The notes: generated by a model not told the origin, from the sequence alone. A DNA stretch of 64,000 bases from Candidatus Cryptobacteroides intestinigallinarum (GCA_017694785.1 JADIMK010000068.1:1-64000), one strand, 5' to 3'. Shown: positions 18,201 through 26,975, counted from the first letter of the stretch. Made by a program: numbers and translations.

Positions 18201-19097
18201 TATTCAGGGGCATTCGACAGCTTCGGATACACGAGGACGCAATATACACTTACAGTCAGCTCAGGAGACACATTCCTGGATGCGCTGGTAAAATATGCAG
18301 ACCTCTACAGGATGGATGCAATGGAAAGCTCTGTCTCCTTGTTCGGAGATTCCGAGGAGACAAAACCTCAGAGACCGGAGATGCCTGAAATGAAAGGAGA
18401 GGAGAATACACTGGAACTCCTGCACAAGGAAAAAGAGCTTGTCGGGATGTACCTTTCGGCACACCCTCTTGACCGCTACAGGTTCGAGCTTCAGAACTTC
18501 ACTTCCTTCCCTGTGGCTTCACTTCCGGACGAGATAGCATCCTGTGATGCCCGGAAAAGCCCGGAAAACGTCAATATAGCCGGTTTCATCACATCTGTGA
18601 ACACTGGTGTCTCCCGATTCGGAAAACCTTACCTGAGGGCCGTAATAGAGGATTTTGACGGAAGCTATGAACTTGCTGTAAACGGAAAGGATATAGAGGA
18701 CATAAAGGCAAGGCTCCAGGAGAATACGCCAGTGTACATTGAAGGCCGTATAGAAGAAAAGTATTTCAGGAAACCTGAGGACAGGAAAGAAAAAGGAGAT
18801 CCTCCATATGATTTCAAGATAAGGAAGATCATCCATCTCGGCAACGTGGTAGAAACCCATGTCAAGGGTCTTATGATACATATATCCACTACCATGCTGA
18901 ACAGCAGCTTCAGGGAAAGGCTTGTCGGACTGATAAAGGAAAACAAAGGGTCGGTGCCGCTCACTATGAAGCTCACCGACCCACAGACCCGTTTCACGAT
19001 AGAATTCCTGTCGCGTAAATTCCAGATATCACTCAACCTCAATTTCATCGATCAGCTCAATGAAATGCAGATCGGATATAAGGTTATTAGGAAGTAG
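15297..19097 (+). CDS. dnaE: DNA polymerase III subunit alpha
   Basis: Replicative polymerase catalytic subunit (1266 aa, usual for Bacteroidota DnaE). N-terminal PHP domain with HLHVHTQYSILDG and ITDHGNMYG. Palm motifs include GRGSAAGSAVAYCLGI and the catalytic PDIDIDFDDDGR segment (about residue 440). YRPGPMDYIPSF and GITVYQEQVMLLSQKLAG mark the fingers region. A helix-hairpin-helix region and a C-terminal OB fold follow (NIAGFITSVNTGVSRFGKPY). An acidic/Lys-rich insertion (about 515-565) follows the thumb. It ends 5 bases before the convergent EEP gene. Confidence 0.97.
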   Translation: MSFVHLHVHTQYSILDGQSSIENLFNRAEELGMPGLAITDHGNMYGVKEFFKFAKKHSSVKPIIGCEIYVTRHYDHKLKDKDHKEYYHLILLAKNYNGYKNLMKIVSTGHIEGMYYKPRVSHEVVEKYAKDLICCSACIAGEIPRNIINGDMAAAEKAVEWHKKVFGDDYYLEVQLHRTEIPGQSQEVYERQKIALEGIIELSRKTGVKIVATNDAHFVRKEDGPAHDRLICLTTNAFLNDEKRLRYTQQEYLKSEEEMAALFPDHPEFLANTLEVCDKIEKYTIDRGHVLPIFRIDPDFLKDVDKYLEKYKDIIDAGRCDKEGNDRGVDFTHSVAYLCHLCYQGAEKRYGTLDQEQAERIDFELKTISRMGFPDYFLIVQDFISAARRNGISVGPGRGSAAGSAVAYCLGITNIDPIRYQLLFERFLNPDRISMPDIDIDFDDDGRYRVFKYVEDTYGKDHISHVITFGTMAAKMAIKDVARVSNMPVDESTRLTKMIPDRPIKVKETVELPYTDEDEELEEGFKIIEKEEEIPDPEHEGKKIKVTRKYKKGIVEKDYKPTLKNCLKFVDELRNEYENGSELTKDVIKYALKLEGCIRQTGVHACAMIIGRGDLTDYIPISIAADKATGEDVWVSQYEGCFIEDVGMLKMDFLGLRTLSIIKECLENIRKRHGIEIDIEKIPIDDPETYALYSRGDTTSVFQFESEGMKQWLQKLEPTRFEDLIAMNALYRPGPMDYIPSFVDRKQGRQKIEYDLPEMEEFLQDTYGITVYQEQVMLLSQKLAGFTKGEADKLRKAMGKKQLDVLESLHDKFINGGKKNGHPEKILKKIWKDWRKFAQYAFNKSHATCYAWVSYQTGWLKAHYPAEFQAANLSKNLSNMDEIKKIMDDAKKSKIKVLNPDINESDSRFTVNKEGNIRFGLGGIKGFGENIVAAILKERAENGSFQDIFDFAERMAGTVNRKAYDALLYSGAFDSFGYTRTQYTLTVSSGDTFLDALVKYADLYRMDAMESSVSLFGDSEETKPQRPEMPEMKGEENTLELLHKEKELVGMYLSAHPLDRYRFELQNFTSFPVASLPDEIASCDARKSPENVNIAGFITSVNTGVSRFGKPYLRAVIEDFDGSYELAVNGKDIEDIKARLQENTPVYIEGRIEEKYFRKPEDRKEKGDPPYDFKIRKIIHLGNVVETHVKGLMIHISTTMLNSSFRERLVGLIKENKGSVPLTMKLTDPQTRFTIEFLSRKFQISLNLNFIDQLNEMQIGYKVIRK

Positions 19098-19102
19098 ACA
19101 CA

Positions 19103-19942
19103 TCAGAATTCAAGCACAGCCTTCACAGGATAATGATCCGAGATGAAGGCCCTGCCTCCGTATTTCTTGGTTATTGTCTGGTATTCAGGACAAGACGAAA
19201 ATCCTGAGTACCAGATGTAGTCTATTATGCTGGATTCCTTGCCCCAGTTGTTGTATGTGCCGTGAATGTCAGTCTTCACACCTGCATCCCTGGCACTCAA
19301 CATCTTTCCGTCAAGTACATCGAGGACAGGGTCGTCAGGCTCCACATTGAAATCACCAGTAAGCACAACCGGAAGATTCTTCCCGTTCATCTCATTGACC
19401 TTAGACAATATGAGCTCAAGTCCGTTTCTCCGGGCTGCCTTTCCCACATGGTCAAGATGTGTGTTCACACACAAGAAGTCCCGACCGTTTCTCTTGTCTT
19501 TCATAATGGCCCACGTAGCTGTCCTCCTGCATGCGGCGTCCCATCCCATAGATGGCTTGTCCGGAGTCTCTGAAAGCCAGAATGTACCCCATTTCTTCAG
19601 CGCTACAGTCTTCTTGTTGTAGAAGATGGACATGTGCTCGCCTTCCGACTTGCCGTCTTCGCGTCCGACTCCGATGGCCTTGTAGTCCCACATGTTTTCA
19701 GAAATGAGAAGTACCTGGTAATCATAGGCTTCCTGCACACCCATGATGTCCGGCTTCTGATCCTGGATCATCAGCAATGTACATGGATAACGGTATCTCC
19801 AGGAATTCGTGCCGTCGTTGGCTTCCCCGTTGCGGATATTGTAAGAAATCACTACCAGAGCATCTTTGTCAGTATTCTCCTGTGCGGTTAGCTGTCCGGC
19901 AGCCGCAAGGACAAAAAGCACAAAAAGAACTATCCTTCGCAT
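19103..19942 (-). CDS. secreted endonuclease/exonuclease/phosphatase-fold enzyme
   Basis: Metal-dependent phosphodiesterase-fold protein (279 aa). Signal peptide to about residue 20 (AAAGQLTAQ). Catalytic signatures of the EEP superfamily are intact: VISYNIRNG (Asn), MGVQEA (metal Glu), CVNTHLDH (His), LTGDFNVEPDD (Asp/Asn) and the terminal AFISDHYPV (Asp-His pair). The substrate cannot be told: nuclease, sphingomyelinase-like or sugar-phosphate phosphatase are all possible. Periplasmic or secreted location follows from the signal. It stands alone, convergent with dnaE. Confidence 0.9.
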   Translation of the reverse strand: MRRIVLFVLFVLAAAGQLTAQENTDKDALVVISYNIRNGEANDGTNSWRYRYPCTLLMIQDQKPDIMGVQEAYDYQVLLISENMWDYKAIGVGREDGKSEGEHMSIFYNKKTVALKKWGTFWLSETPDKPSMGWDAACRRTATWAIMKDKRNGRDFLCVNTHLDHVGKAARRNGLELILSKVNEMNGKNLPVVLTGDFNVEPDDPVLDVLDGKMLSARDAGVKTDIHGTYNNWGKESSIIDYIWYSGFSSCPEYQTITKKYGGRAFISDHYPVKAVLEF

Positions 19943-20023
19943 AATGTAATATCTGTTTTTCAGTATCCCCTTATTTACAAAATCTTATTTCCACTTGTTT
20001 ACAACTACAGTTATCACTGCCCG

Positions 20024-21169
20024 TCAATACTTGTCTTCTTCCGACTGCATCTCTTCTGCCGTAAGATGCCTGCGGTCCATCGATCTCCACGCATAGACGA
20101 TATAGGCAAGTACAAACGGTATTATTACAGATACATAGGCCATGACCTTCAGTGTAAATTCACTGGAAGAGCTGTTTGCCAGGGTGAGTGAGCTCTGAAG
20201 ATCGGAATATGAAGGATAATAGGCAGTGGAATTGTATCCTGCAAGCATGAAGAGGGCCATGACAGCAAGGACGGTACCGGCTCCTGTCCACCATATTCCC
20301 CCGGTATATCTGCTGCAGGAAACTGTCTTTATCAATCCATACAGGACAAGCACTGTTCCGGCCGCCATCAGTACTAGTACTGCAGGCATCTGGATAAGAT
20401 TATGCCAGTACTTGTATCTTTCCATGTATACATTTCCGTCCGCATCCACAGCATATCCCTGAGAAAGGAAAAGAGATACCATGAATGACACGAAAAATAC
20501 CACGAACGCAGCAGAAACCCATACAAGGTTCTTCCTAAGATTCCTGGCAAGAGAGTTGTCTTCTATATTGTTTATCATATACAGACATCCCATGGACATG
20601 GCAAGGAACATCACCGCCAGGCCGAGCAGCACATTCCTCACATCAGCAACAGCCTCAAGTCCATGCCAGGCATTGCCCCATACGCTTATCACAGGAGCAA
20701 GGCTGTCAGCAACAGCAGATTTGTTGACCGAAAAGTCAGATCCGGTGAAGAACGTCCCGACAGCTGTCCCTACAAGAAGAGGCGCAAGGCAGCCGTTTGC
20801 CGTAAGGAAAGCCCTGAATGTATTCTTTCCCAGAAGATTGCCAGCCTTGGTCTGGAACTCGTATGACACAGCCTGGAAGACAAATGTCACCAGTATCAGT
20901 ATCCATACCCAGAAAGCTCCTCCGAAACTTGTACTGTAGAATAGAGGAAAAGATGCGAAGAACGCACCTCCGAAAGTGACAAGGGTAGTGAAGGTAAACT
21001 CCCACTTCCTTCCTGTAGAATTGACTATCAACTGTCTCTGCAGCTCATTCTTTCCTGCGAGAAATATCATCACATTGCCTCCCTGGACAAACATAAGGAA
21101 CACAAGAAGACCTCCCAGGAGCGATATTATGAACCACCAGTAATGCTGTAGAAAAATATATCCGGACAT
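20024..21169 (-). CDS. cydB: cytochrome bd oxidase subunit II
   Basis: Inner-membrane subunit of cytochrome bd quinol oxidase (381 aa), which reduces O2 to water and lets anaerobes scavenge oxygen. About eight to nine hydrophobic helices are visible, with the conserved opening LQHYWWFIISLLGGLLVFLM, GGNVM, and GNAWHGLEAVADVRNVLLG. It starts 25 bases after cydA and is its operon partner. Confidence 0.95.
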   Translation of the reverse strand: MSGYIFLQHYWWFIISLLGGLLVFLMFVQGGNVMIFLAGKNELQRQLIVNSTGRKWEFTFTTLVTFGGAFFASFPLFYSTSFGGAFWVWILILVTFVFQAVSYEFQTKAGNLLGKNTFRAFLTANGCLAPLLVGTAVGTFFTGSDFSVNKSAVADSLAPVISVWGNAWHGLEAVADVRNVLLGLAVMFLAMSMGCLYMINNIEDNSLARNLRKNLVWVSAAFVVFFVSFMVSLFLSQGYAVDADGNVYMERYKYWHNLIQMPAVLVLMAAGTVLVLYGLIKTVSCSRYTGGIWWTGAGTVLAVMALFMLAGYNSTAYYPSYSDLQSSLTLANSSSSEFTLKVMAYVSVIIPFVLAYIVYAWRSMDRRHLTAEEMQSEEDKY

Positions 21170-21194
21170 ATTTCTTTGCTTTATCGTTTACAAA

Positions 21195-22703
21195 TCAAGC
21201 TTCTGCGGCCTCACCGGACTCAGTACCGGTCTCGGGACCTTTCCTTATGGCCTTGAGCATTATCCTTATCTCTATGGCAAGGAACAGTGTAAACACAGCC
21301 ACAAAGATGAAGAAAGTGGTCATGACCGCACCTTTGTCCAGGCTTGACACCGCAGCCTTGACCGGGAGAAGATCCTGGATTGCCCATGGTTGTCTTCCCA
21401 CCTCAGCCACAATCCATCCGGCCTGTCCTGCCAGATAAACAAGAGGTATGGAGAACATGGATACCCACTGTAGCCATCTTGCCTGCTCGATTCTGTTGCG
21501 TCTCTCGAACCAGAGTACCACAATCATCAGCAGGAGCAGGAAGCAGCCAAGTCCCACCATGACCCTGAAAGGCCAGTAGACAAGTGCCACGTCTGGCACA
21601 AGTTCCTCTTTGTCTTCAATATATCCGTAGCCGAAATATTCGATGTTCTCATCCAGTACAGACTTTGCCACAGCAGCTGAATCAGGATCTGCATCCTTCA
21701 GCTCCCTATAGGTACGGAAAGCTTCGAGTGCTGTCTTTCCCCTTTCCATCTTTTCCTGGGCAGACATGACCACAGTACCGTCAGAAGCAGTATAGCCTTC
21801 CAGAAGATCATTTATACCAGGCACATGGCCATCAAGATCGTGGGTAGCAAGAATAGACAACATCCCCGGAATCTCGACACCAGGTACTATTGAGAACGGC
21901 GCACGGCTGCCTCCATCCTCAAGACCTTCTGCAGCTGCAAGCTTCATCGGCTGATATTCAGCTACATGGATAGCAGATTTGTCACCGGTGAACATTACAG
22001 CCAACGTTCCGACGATACCTACGGCTGACGCAACCCTTATGCTTGCCTTGGCAAAATGCACGTCACGTTTCCTCAGCAGATACCAGCTGCTGATGCCTAT
22101 GACGACAATAGACCCTGTCATCCATCCGCTCAGAACAGAGTGGAAGAACTTGTTGACAGCAGCCGGATTTGTCGCTACAGCCCAGAAATCAATCATTTCA
22201 TGCCTTACTGTATCAGGATTGAACTCCATCCCTACAGGATGCTGCATCCATCCGTTCGCAACAAGTATCCAGAAAGCTGAAATTAAAGCACCTATTCCGG
22301 TGAGCCATGTGGAAGCAAGGTGGAACTTCTTCCCTACCTTGTTCCATCCGAAGAACATCACAGCCACGAAGGTAGCTTCCATGAAGAAGGCAAGGATACC
22401 TTCGATGGCAAGAGGAGCACCGAAGATATCCCCTACGAACCAGGAATAATTGCTCCAGTTGGTGCCGAATTCAAATTCAAGTATGATTCCTGTCGCTATG
22501 CCGACAGCGAAATTGATTCCGAAAATCTTCTGCCAGAATCTTGCAGCCCTTTTCCAGAATTCATCTTTCTTTACCACGTATACAGTCTCCATGACAGCCA
22601 TTATCACTGCAAGACCCAGCGTAAGAGGCACAAAGAGCCAGTGGTAACAGGCCGTAAGGGCGAACTGCGCCCTTGACCAGCCTATCAAAGCTTCATCAAT
22701 CAT
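21195..22703 (-). CDS. cydA: cytochrome bd oxidase subunit I
   Basis: Catalytic haem-bearing subunit (502 aa). Seen: SRAQFALTACYHWLFVPLTL with the conserved haem His, GIATGIILEFEFGTNWSNYS, the NGWMQHPVGMEFN segment with the second haem His, a long periplasmic quinol loop (about residues 255-345), and GWIVAEVGRQPWAIQ with the conserved Arg and Trp. Length is at the normal range. Its start overlaps the DUF4492 stop by 8 bases, which indicates translational coupling; cydB follows. Confidence 0.97.
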   Translation of the reverse strand: MIDEALIGWSRAQFALTACYHWLFVPLTLGLAVIMAVMETVYVVKKDEFWKRAARFWQKIFGINFAVGIATGIILEFEFGTNWSNYSWFVGDIFGAPLAIEGILAFFMEATFVAVMFFGWNKVGKKFHLASTWLTGIGALISAFWILVANGWMQHPVGMEFNPDTVRHEMIDFWAVATNPAAVNKFFHSVLSGWMTGSIVVIGISSWYLLRKRDVHFAKASIRVASAVGIVGTLAVMFTGDKSAIHVAEYQPMKLAAAEGLEDGGSRAPFSIVPGVEIPGMLSILATHDLDGHVPGINDLLEGYTASDGTVVMSAQEKMERGKTALEAFRTYRELKDADPDSAAVAKSVLDENIEYFGYGYIEDKEELVPDVALVYWPFRVMVGLGCFLLLLMIVVLWFERRNRIEQARWLQWVSMFSIPLVYLAGQAGWIVAEVGRQPWAIQDLLPVKAAVSSLDKGAVMTTFFIFVAVFTLFLAIEIRIMLKAIRKGPETGTESGEAAEA

Positions 22704-22929
22704 CAGTATTATCAGTCATGTGGTTTATAAGTTCCTCTCCTACGAAATCACTTTTCTGTTCATCCGACTTGCCGGCAAGCACAGGCTGGAAGAAAAATAC
22801 CCTCAATATGGCAAAAAGTATCACAAGCTTCAGGATGATGAGGATCCACAAAGGCCTTCCCCATGTCATGTTCCTGAAACCGTCGGCATAGAACCGCCAG
22901 ACTGAAGTCAATTTCCTCAATACCCACAT
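22696..22929 (-). CDS. DUF4492 small membrane protein of the cyd operon
   Basis: Small protein of 77 aa with one clear transmembrane helix (LWILIILKLVILFAILRVFF, about 27-46) after the conserved family opening FYADGFRNMTWGR. DUF4492 proteins occur directly upstream of cydA in many Bacteroidota. The stop overlaps the cydA start, so production is coupled to the oxidase. An assembly or accessory-subunit role like that of CydX is a reasonable inference, not shown by sequence. Confidence 0.88.
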   Translation of the reverse strand: MWVLRKLTSVWRFYADGFRNMTWGRPLWILIILKLVILFAILRVFFFQPVLAGKSDEQKSDFVGEELINHMTDNTDD

Positions 22930-23016
22930 ACTTGATTAACGCCACGCAAGAAAACATCAAAGGATAAAAAAGATGCCCGTGGCAAAAGCCTGCGGACATC
23001 ATCTCACGAAGCAACC

Positions 23017-23520
23017 CTATTGCCTCAGCACATTGAGGGCAGCCTCATAGTCAGGTTCCTGAGTGACTTCAGGGACAAGCTGCTCATATATTATGTTCCC
23101 TTCTTCATTGACGATGATCACTGCCCTGGCAAGAAGTCCCTTGAGAGGCCCCTCAGCCATTGTGAGGCCATAGCGATCATCGAAATGATGGCATCTGAAC
23201 ACAGAAAGGGCAGTTACGTTGTCAAGCCCTTCCACGGTGCAGAAACGGGCCTGGGCGAAAGGCAGGTCCTTTGATACGCAGAGGACGACCGTATTGGCAA
23301 GAGAAGAAGCCTCTTTGTTGAATCTTCTCACGGATGCAGCGCATACAGGAGTATCAAGGCTCGGGAATATGTTCAGCAGAACTCTCTTGCCAAGATATTC
23401 CGGAAGATGTACGGTGGTAAGGTCCGCTTTTACCCCACCGAACTTAGGAGCCGGCTTCCCGATCTCAGGAAGGTCTCCGCACAATTGAACAGGATTACCC
23501 TGGAAAGTAACAGTTGTCAT
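23017..23520 (-). CDS. tpx: thiol peroxidase Tpx
   Basis: Atypical 2-Cys peroxiredoxin that reduces hydrogen peroxide and organic peroxides using thioredoxin (167 aa). The peroxidatic Cys60 is in PSLDTPVCAASVRRFN and the resolving Cys94 in AQARFCTVEG, spacing as in the Tpx family. Short, complete domain with no signal, so cytoplasmic. Sits just upstream of the cyd operon on the same strand, which groups two oxygen-defence functions. Confidence 0.96.
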   Translation of the reverse strand: MTTVTFQGNPVQLCGDLPEIGKPAPKFGGVKADLTTVHLPEYLGKRVLLNIFPSLDTPVCAASVRRFNKEASSLANTVVLCVSKDLPFAQARFCTVEGLDNVTALSVFRCHHFDDRYGLTMAEGPLKGLLARAVIIVNEEGNIIYEQLVPEVTQEPDYEAALNVLRQ

Positions 23521-23551
23521 GATAGAATTTCTGTTTTAAAATCAAATTTTT

Positions 23552-23559
23552 CAAAATTA
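23552..23559 (-). promoter_or_regulatory. -7 box of tpx
   Basis: Minus strand TAATTTTG in an AT-rich divergent region, 32 bases before the tpx ATG. Confidence 0.5.
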
Positions 23560-23597
23560 GGAATTATTTGATGAATTTCAATTTTATTGATTAATTT

Positions 23598-23605
23598 TAT
23601 ATTTG
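23598..23605 (+). promoter_or_regulatory. -7 box of the ThiL-like gene
   Basis: TATATTTG, about 80 bases before the ATG at 23685, divergent from the tpx promoter. Confidence 0.45.
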
Positions 23606-23684
23606 CCTTTATTTATCAAATCAGAATATATGGACATCTGGTCATAATATATGTACACCCAGACAATCTACATCTCTTAATAAT

Positions 23685-24692
23685 ATGGCAGAAGAAAAAT
23701 TTTCAGAACTTGGCCGTATAGAGGCCACGGAAAAGCTTTATGAAGGAACTGGATACAAGCCTTGGGACGGATGTCTCGCAGAGGCCCGGCAGAAAGGTGA
23801 CGTGGCACATACGGCATCAAAGGTACTTCTCGAAGGGATAGACTTCGATCTTGTCTATTTTCCTCTGAAGCATCTCGGATACAAGAGCGTCATACTGACA
23901 GTAGGAGAACTCTACGCATCAATGGCACATCCGGAAACACTCTCCGTGACTCTAGGCATATCATCCAAACTTGACTTCAGCCAGATCAGGGAACTCTGGA
24001 ACGGAGTATGCACCGCAGCAAAGGAACACGGTATCAGCAGGATATCGCTGGACATGATTCCTTCAGCAAACGGTCTCTGCATCGCAGTCGCCGCCACCGG
24101 CTTCACTTCCGCACTTACAGCCAGAAGCAGACTTCAGGCCAAAAGCATGGACCTGATATGCATCTCGGACAATCTGGGAGGTGCATTCATGGGAATGCAG
24201 GTCCTGGAAAGGGAGAAGAGGAAATTCGACACCACAAAGGACGACAGCAAACAGCCGGACCTGTCAGAATACAGGCACATGATAGGAGCTTATCTGAAGC
24301 CTGAAATCAATCCTTCTACAGTATCGCAGCTTGAAGAAGCCGAACTTATACCGTCATACGGATACTTCGTCACCAGAGGACTGTCAGATGCTGTCAAGAG
24401 GCTGTCTAGGGACAGCGGTCTCGGAGCAAAGATATATGTCGACAAGATACCTTTCCCGGGAAAGATGTTCGATCTCGGCAAGGAATTCAACATCGATCCT
24501 GTATCAGCTGCCCTCAACGGAGGAGACGACTGCAGGCTACTATTTACAATACCTATAGGGAAACATGACAAGTTCCGCCGCGACTTCCAGGTCTTCGACA
24601 TAATCGGACACCTTGCAAAACCAGAAGCAGGGACAGTGATCGTCACACCTGACGGTGTAGAATTCCCTATGAAAGCCCAGGGATGGAAATGA
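23685..24692 (+). CDS. ThiL-related protein with degenerate active site
   Basis: Protein of 335 aa that aligns from memory along its length with Bacteroidales thiamine-monophosphate kinase ThiL (AIR-synthase/PurM fold). Retained: LLEGIDFDLVYFPLKHLGYK, DLICISDNLGGAFMGMQVLE, AALNGGDDCRLLFTIP, IGHLAKPE and the terminal KAQGW. Lost: the GDDAA nucleotide/metal motif near the N terminus, the TTD before LLEG (here TASK), the GGDT motif (here SLDMI) and DISDGL (here VTRGLSD). These carry the magnesium-binding Asp residues in ThiL, so kinase activity is unlikely. The frame is intact, so it is probably a repurposed pseudoenzyme and not a pseudogene. No thiamine genes nearby. Confidence 0.8.
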   Translation: MAEEKFSELGRIEATEKLYEGTGYKPWDGCLAEARQKGDVAHTASKVLLEGIDFDLVYFPLKHLGYKSVILTVGELYASMAHPETLSVTLGISSKLDFSQIRELWNGVCTAAKEHGISRISLDMIPSANGLCIAVAATGFTSALTARSRLQAKSMDLICISDNLGGAFMGMQVLEREKRKFDTTKDDSKQPDLSEYRHMIGAYLKPEINPSTVSQLEEAELIPSYGYFVTRGLSDAVKRLSRDSGLGAKIYVDKIPFPGKMFDLGKEFNIDPVSAALNGGDDCRLLFTIPIGKHDKFRRDFQVFDIIGHLAKPEAGTVIVTPDGVEFPMKAQGWK

Positions 24693-24771
24693 CATCTTGT
24701 GACGGAACAGATGAAACAGACCTGAGGCGGAACCCGATAAAAGAACGTGACCCTGAATAATAGTGACAATC

Positions 24772-25431
24772 ATGAAAAGACACCTTATCATTGCTGCTGT
24801 AGCTGCGGCAGCCCTTCTATCATCAGCAGCAGACATCAATGCACAGTCCCTGAAGGACCTTTTGAACAAAGGCAAGGAACTGATAGGAAACGAAAATGTC
24901 AGCGATGCCGTAGGTACCATAGCCGAAGGCCTTCTCGGCAAGATACTCCCTTCCGACATCTGCGGATCATGGGAATACAGCGGCCCTGCTGTCAAGTTCA
25001 CGAGTGACAACATGCTGTCCAATGCGGCATCGTCCCTTGTATCAGGACAGATCGAAGACAAGCTTGGACAATATATCCAGATGATCGGGATAAAGGAAGG
25101 ATCCTTCGGATATACCTTCAGCCAGGACAGCACTTTCACGACCACTTTCCTCAACCAGGAAATCAACGGCACCTATTCAATACAGGAAAATGAAGAAGGC
25201 TCAGAAATACAGCTCAGATACGGCAAGAACTCGAAACTGGATCTTCTTACGATGCGTATGAAAATATATGTCGGCACCGAAAAGACACAATTTCTTTTCA
25301 ATGCCGACAAACTTCTCGATTTCCTTGGAAAGATATCCTCTTCTTCAGACAATTCCCTTCTGAAATCCCTTACTGCCCTTACAAGCAGCTATGACGGACT
25401 TCTGCTGGGGTTTGAAGTCGCAAGGAAATAA
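24772..25431 (+). CDS. DUF4923 family secreted protein
   Basis: Protein of 219 aa with a signal peptide (LLSSAADINAQS, cleavage near residue 25) and the DUF4923 pattern: helical LKDLLNKGKELIG, then a lipocalin-like beta domain opening ICGSWEYSGPAVKFTS, SFTFTFSQDSTF-type strands and TYSIQENEEGSEIQL. The GSWxYxGPAVKF motif is typical. Function unknown; probably periplasmic or outer-membrane-facing. A GTG three codons upstream (24763) is an alternative start. Ends 2 bases before the convergent glyS. Confidence 0.82.
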   Translation: MKRHLIIAAVAAAALLSSAADINAQSLKDLLNKGKELIGNENVSDAVGTIAEGLLGKILPSDICGSWEYSGPAVKFTSDNMLSNAASSLVSGQIEDKLGQYIQMIGIKEGSFGYTFSQDSTFTTTFLNQEINGTYSIQENEEGSEIQLRYGKNSKLDLLTMRMKIYVGTEKTQFLFNADKLLDFLGKISSSSDNSLLKSLTALTSSYDGLLLGFEVARK

Positions 25432-25433
25432 TA

Positions 25434-26975
25434 TCATTTGAGCTTTCTGAGGAGATTGCTCATATTTACTCTTGAGGCTATCATGTCGTGGAGATCGCTG
25501 ATCTTCACCCTTTCCTGAGCCATTGTGTCACGGTCACGGACTGTCACGCAATGGTCATTGAGAGAGTCGTGGTCAACAGTCACGCAGAACGGAGTACCTA
25601 CCGCATCCTGACGGCGGTATCTCTTTCCGATGCTGTCCTTTTCGTCATACTGGCAGTTGAAGTCATACTTGAGTTCGTCCATTATGGTCTGGGCGAGCTC
25701 AGGAAGACCGTCTTTCTTCAGAAGAGGAAGCACAGCCACCTTGACAGGTGCAAGTGGTGCTGGAATACTGAGCACTACCCTGCTCTCCCCGTTCTCAAGC
25801 TGCTCCTCATGATATGAATTTGAAAGCACTGCAAGCACCATCCTGTCCACTCCGATTGAAGTCTCGATGACATAAGGAGTATAGCTTTCGCCGCTTTCAG
25901 GATCGAAGTACTGGATCTTCTTTCCCGAGAACTTCTGGTGGTTTCCGAGGTCGAAGTCTGTCCTTGAATGTATGCCTTCAAGCTCCTTGAAGCCGAACGG
26001 GAAGTTGAATTCGATGTCTGTTGCCGCATTTGCATAGTGTGCAAGCTTCTCATGGTCGTGGAAACGGTAGTTCTGCTCACCCATGCCGAGAGCCAGATGC
26101 CATGCCAGACGGTTCTGCTTCCATGTCTTGAACCAGTCGAGTTCTGTTCCAGGCTTGATGAAGAACTGCATTTCCATCTGCTCGAATTCCCTCATCCTGA
26201 AGATGAACTGACGTGCTACTATTTCATTTCTGAACGCCTTTCCGATCTGTGCGATTCCGAACGGGATCTTCATCCTTCCGGTCTTCTGGACATTAAGGTA
26301 ATTGACGAAAATACCCTGTGCTGTCTCAGGACGGAGATAGATGATATTGGTGTCATCTGAAGTATTCCCGAGCTGTGTGCTGAACATGAGGTTGAACTGA
26401 CGTACCTCAGTCCAGTTCTTTGTGCCTGATATAGGACATACGATGTCGCAGTCGATGATGATCTGGCGCAGGGCGGCAAGGTCATTTGCATTGAGAGCGT
26501 CATTCATCCTCTTGCGGACCTCATCGATCTTTGCCTTGTTGCGGAGCACGTTCGGATTGGTCTCGAGGAACTTTGCCTCATCAAAGCTCTCTCCGAACTT
26601 CTTGTGGCCTTTCTCGACTTCCTTCTTGATCTTGTCCTCAAGCTTTGCGATATAGTCCTCGATAAGGACATCTGCACGATATCTCTTCTTGGAGTCTTTG
26701 TTGTCTATTAGAGGATCGTTGAAAGCTCCGACATGTCCTGAAGCTTCCCAGATCTTAGGATGCATGAAAATGCAGGAATCGAGACCGACGATATTCTCAT
26801 GGAGCCTTACCATGGCCTCCCACCAGTATCTCTTGATGTTGTTCTTAAGTTCTACGCCCATCTGGCCATAGTCATACACTGCGGCAAGACCGTCATAGAT
26901 CTCGCTCGACGGAAAAATGAACCCGTACTCCTTGCAATGCGCCACCAGCGTCTTGAAAAGCTCATCCTGTGTCAT
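25434..26975 (-). CDS. glyS: glycyl-tRNA synthetase (single-chain type)
   Basis: Class II aminoacyl-tRNA synthetase that charges tRNA-Gly in the cytoplasm; eukaryote/archaea-like homodimeric form and not the alpha2-beta2 GlyQS form (513 aa). Seen: N-terminal YGFIFPSSEIYDGLAAVYDY, motif 2 region FRNEIVARQFIFRMREFEQM, RPETAQGIFVNY, and motif 3 VIETSIGVDRMVLAVL. The C-terminal anticodon-binding domain begins near LAPVKVAVLPLLKKDGLPEL. Own promoter candidate at 27037-27044. Confidence 0.96.
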   Translation of the reverse strand: MTQDELFKTLVAHCKEYGFIFPSSEIYDGLAAVYDYGQMGVELKNNIKRYWWEAMVRLHENIVGLDSCIFMHPKIWEASGHVGAFNDPLIDNKDSKKRYRADVLIEDYIAKLEDKIKKEVEKGHKKFGESFDEAKFLETNPNVLRNKAKIDEVRKRMNDALNANDLAALRQIIIDCDIVCPISGTKNWTEVRQFNLMFSTQLGNTSDDTNIIYLRPETAQGIFVNYLNVQKTGRMKIPFGIAQIGKAFRNEIVARQFIFRMREFEQMEMQFFIKPGTELDWFKTWKQNRLAWHLALGMGEQNYRFHDHEKLAHYANAATDIEFNFPFGFKELEGIHSRTDFDLGNHQKFSGKKIQYFDPESGESYTPYVIETSIGVDRMVLAVLSNSYHEEQLENGESRVVLSIPAPLAPVKVAVLPLLKKDGLPELAQTIMDELKYDFNCQYDEKDSIGKRYRRQDAVGTPFCVTVDHDSLNDHCVTVRDRDTMAQERVKISDLHDMIASRVNMSNLLRKLK

